NCBI GenBank assembly: GCA_947450325.1
Contig: CANFUT010000016.1
Coordinates: forward strand, 1 to 64,000
Length of the DNA stretch: 64,000 bases
Origin: Flavobacteriia bacterium
GTDB taxonomy: Bacteria > Bacteroidota > Bacteroidia > Flavobacteriales_D > Crocinitomicaceae
Direction: 5' to 3'
The position numbers were made by a program, and so were the translations under genes. Of this stretch, positions 63,101 to 64,000 are shown one piece after another (the stretch's first letter is position 1; every line of letters starts with the position of its first letter). The notes beneath the pieces are model-generated. The model saw only the letters and a program-made list of their open reading frames with translations. It did not search any database and had not been told where the DNA came from.

Positions 63101-64000
63101 CTACTATTAATTTAGGGGGAGGTGCTCCAACAGTTACAGCCCTTTCAAGTGTACCAAGTATTTGTGTTGGTGGTTCAGCTACATTGAGTAATACAATTAC
63201 TGGTGGTTGTTCTCCATTTACTTATTCATGGAGTGACGGTTCAACAGTTGTAAGTTCAGCAAGTTCATTTTCTGCAACACCAACTTCCACCAAAACATAC
63301 ACGTTAACTGTTACAGATAACAATGGTTCCATTGTTGCTTCGGCGGTTACGGTAACTGTAAATAGTTTGCCTACAGTAACAGTAAATAGCGGTGCTTTTT
63401 GTACAGGCGGAACAGCAGTAGCATTAACAGCCTCAGGTGCTTCGACTTATTCTTGGAGTCCTGCTACAGATTTAAGTGCTACTGCAGGTGCTTCAGTAAA
63501 TGCATCTCCTACAGTAACTAGAACTTATACTGTAACAGGAACTGATGGAAATGGTTGTATTTCAACCGCTAATTCAGTAGTTACTTCTAATCAAACTCCA
63601 ACCACTATATCGGTCGCTCAATCGCCTGCCGCAGTTTGTTCAGGGAGTGTTGCAAGTTTAAGTGCCACAGGTGCTCAAGTTGGTTTATCAGCGTATATGG
63701 CTCCAGTATCACCAACAACTCAAGGAGGATCAATTAGCAGTGTTGCTTATGCCATCGGAACCTATTATCAAATTTTTGATGTATTGCAAGCGACTACGTT
63801 GGTTTCCATTGATGTTTTTCCTACTGCAACGGTTGGTACAGTTGGTACTATTTCAATCGCTAATAGTGCAGGAACAATATTGACAAGTGCAAATTATACT
63901 GTGACAAATTCTAGTGGAACAGTTGCACATACAGTTGTATTGAATTATCCACTTGCAGTTGGAACAGCATACAGAATTGGTCAAGGAGGTACAGCTATTA
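57151..64000 (+). CDS. Giant secreted beta-helix and Ig-like repeat protein, 3' end beyond window
   Basis: The frame is open from ATG 57151 to the window edge, 2283 codons without a stop. An ATG at 57193 is an alternative start. The signal peptide has a hydrophobic core LVGFLLFIGLSTNVLAQ. Residues about 55-380 are beta-rich. Residues about 390-1290 look like a right-handed beta-helix with repeated N-N-T-[IV]-x-[FLV] turns (NNTIKNNTITLNS, SSNTVTFNQTG, YNNLIGNL) and the usual closing DIGADEF. A fibronectin-like domain follows (SLTWTAVTNATSYDVYFGT), then Ig-like domains (SYSWSPATDLSATAGA). The domain families are those of the gene upstream, but no Gly-rich module is seen so far. A T9SS domain would be expected beyond the edge. 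The likely role is a surface or secreted adhesin. Confidence 0.9.
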   Translation, partial: MKRFLRLAAERTKTMKKQYNMNMQNFNFLLKSKILVGFLLFIGLSTNVLAQPTVLYTGLSSTTPAASNSRFALNTVGAFKQIRFQANQTAAVSTLGWAFHSGTTGSPNYSPSWRPGSGGNTMSVNTFIPTSFANGAVYSASGTGTDGLLPAITNGNYYTFNVANNATASNVMSLLETNFNPTVLSTVSFTTPANTNNGSQVTVTAATAPAVGEYVYVRYSFDSYVTSTLVQVSFSGTTGTAFIPCRGSAGSVSFYVYSSNKTAAQINTDVTGNGQTAHDMATLNLNNNAGANFSYTQGTGSAFAGVYNVPSSCYATIASFVTALNAATITGPVTCVVADGYSETAPTGGYSITANGTSANTIIFQRSNSGGAKPIITAPLWTAGGTTDGIFKIIGGDYITIDGFTIQENASNTVTAVGATNTMTEMAIGLFLTTATNGAQNNTIKNNTITLNSIYANSVAIFSSSASSSTNTALAASATTGTNSSNKIYGNTISNVAYGVYVISPANTATIIENGWDIGGSSASTGNTITFGSVTTSTLVFTSFSAVLPAAITFRNANTGQNVSYNTITSNSLAYAQTSGLGGIVHTFGTAPTGITHTNTISNNTITLTNTSTTAITGIDFGAGLATGTIVGSSNNLTLNQTATAANAAAIIGIKANYASATNTCSSNTIVFNQSNTTGALSSATTGITLAGAGTTLTASSNTVTFNQTGSGTATITGAIIGIDYSAAATTINSLSNTVVLNQTTAVASGISNAFTGLKATTASTTVNIGGVGTGNTVTVKQAFTGSGTYGAGAITYIDLGTATHATANVLANTLNTTGSTVRSTGALIGVLCNGTVSALYNIKSNTATIDRVAASGSIVFTSQSGTPSNVADTVSSNTITFTNLAGTTTATGISQLGGPSTPTGLNKNINNNTINISGTNTGTTLGITLNYTATSNVKNNGITISCVAPTVTGINTATSASAVTLSGNTLSVTTSTTSLTTLTGINILGGGAHSVTNNTFTTIAATGILATGGTTNGIAIAGGTAANVFGNHVTNISVGAATSSGSPTINGIIVSAGTSVNIYRNKIQGISSLCAGATTVANGILVSGGTTNNIYNNLIGNLTSSASANADGIRGIAFTSTTASSTQNVYYNTIYLNGTSSGATFGGSGVFHTISATATTSALDLRNNIIINAITPNGAALAVAYRRSTSALTNYSATSDKNDFFGTSGLFTDGTNTYTTLASFKTAMSTRDQASQNVNPTFLSTVGSNVNYLHIDGTFNALGIEASAGVIATYTTDYDGQTRDASLPDIGADEFVATVQCATPTSPTNSATGVLQTTSLTWTAVTNATSYDVYFGTYAAATNIVNGTNQTATTYTPASSLSASTTYYWKIVPKNSVSTATGCTIWSFTTSAANPTLSVVTSPAAFGNQCQNVASSANSFTISGVNLTGTFVTITAPSGFTVSEDNITFASSINVNHSSGSLTNKTIYVKFTPTTATAYSANVVINGGGLSANVNALVTGTGLPASTPTVSISASPSTTFCAGTNVTFTAVGANLNSTSVTNYQWFVDGSSVQSSASATYASTGFTNAQTVYCIITTSAGCVTSTSATSATSTLTVNATPVVTISSSINSYCGTTPLALTGNGATTYTWSPITDLYTDAAGTVAYVALANASVVYSKAQSTLNYTATGTTSGCSSTGSKSIAKGAPVTLGTVTAAQPSACAGGTVQLNGSATVSSSASSYAFAATSGTYNSITGGTVISDGSVTTLDSYVSGSITIPAFVFAGVTYTTAWMASNGSLNLGGAAPSTTAYNVISTTTGSGISLAVFNADLYVVSSATSSEMRWQQIGNEVVFQWKNFRRYLETESFSFQARLNTVTGVITYVYGGAPTFGSGTSYQPIVGIRTSATDFKNVQIGSGAATWAAPNIGAANTDVCRFTTTAPSKVFVDGQTYSFTPPSLTYLWTKTNVSNLLSSTTITNPVATVNATDTYTFTATGSDGCFAAGNATINLGGGAPTVTALSSVPSICVGGSATLSNTITGGCSPFTYSWSDGSTVVSSASSFSATPTSTKTYTLTVTDNNGSIVASAVTVTVNSLPTVTVNSGAFCTGGTAVALTASGASTYSWSPATDLSATAGASVNASPTVTRTYTVTGTDGNGCISTANSVVTSNQTPTTISVAQSPAAVCSGSVASLSATGAQVGLSAYMAPVSPTTQGGSISSVAYAIGTYYQIFDVLQATTLVSIDVFPTATVGTVGTISIANSAGTILTSANYTVTNSSGTVAHTVVLNYPLAVGTAYRIGQGGTAI

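Overview
The window reads as a chromosomal segment of an AT-rich Gram-negative member of the Bacteroidota, most likely Flavobacteriales and possibly a Fluviicola/Crocinitomicaceae-like organism (inference). Support comes from several secreted proteins with C-terminal type IX secretion (T9SS) sorting domains, promoters of the Bacteroidota form TTTG-N17..23-TAnnTTTG, no clear Shine-Dalgarno sites, and family content such as DUF4129/DUF4350/SpoIIM/MoxR/DUF58, VTC plus DUF4956, a YwqK/MORN-repeat protein and AsmA.

Left part (1-41.3 kb) is dense, mostly minus-strand and mostly core. In order: tRNA-Leu(CAA) with promoter and terminator; a secreted CotH-kinase protein; a five-gene MoxR/DUF58-type operon (SpoIIM-like, DUF4129, DUF4350, MoxR, DUF58); purT; a plus-strand VTC-polyphosphate-polymerase-like/DUF4956 pair; an outer-membrane beta-barrel protein diverging from a large AsmA-family protein; a large SF1 helicase, quinone oxidoreductase, rsmI and RDD run; a secreted lysyl-endopeptidase-like protease with a thioredoxin-like protein; a 1253-aa MORN-repeat protein; a lipoprotein; an orphan sensor histidine kinase; an LTA-synthase-like/diacylglycerol-kinase/DUF1569 operon; a leucine-rich-repeat T9SS protein; polA and cysS.

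Right part (42.5-64 kb) is accessory in character and carries two giant plus-strand genes for secreted adhesin-like proteins. The first (4455 aa) is complete and has a T9SS sorting domain. The second is open from 57151 to the window edge. Both are chains of Ig-like domains. Several Ig-like domains appear to be split by whole foreign modules: glycine-rich domains, a jelly-roll module and others. The first protein has four glycine-rich modules in an alternating A-B-A-B order. This nested architecture is the most interesting signal in the window. Between the two genes lies a 1.2-kb stretch with a terminator, 42-bp tandem repeats carrying near-perfect palindromes, and a MITE-like pair of elements with 18-bp inverted termini.

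No CRISPR array, recognisable transposase, integrase, rRNA or phage gene was seen. Starts were moved inward where the longest frame began at TTG or GTG and an ATG preceded a clean signal peptide or N-terminus. All functional names rest on motif recognition by eye; no database search was run.
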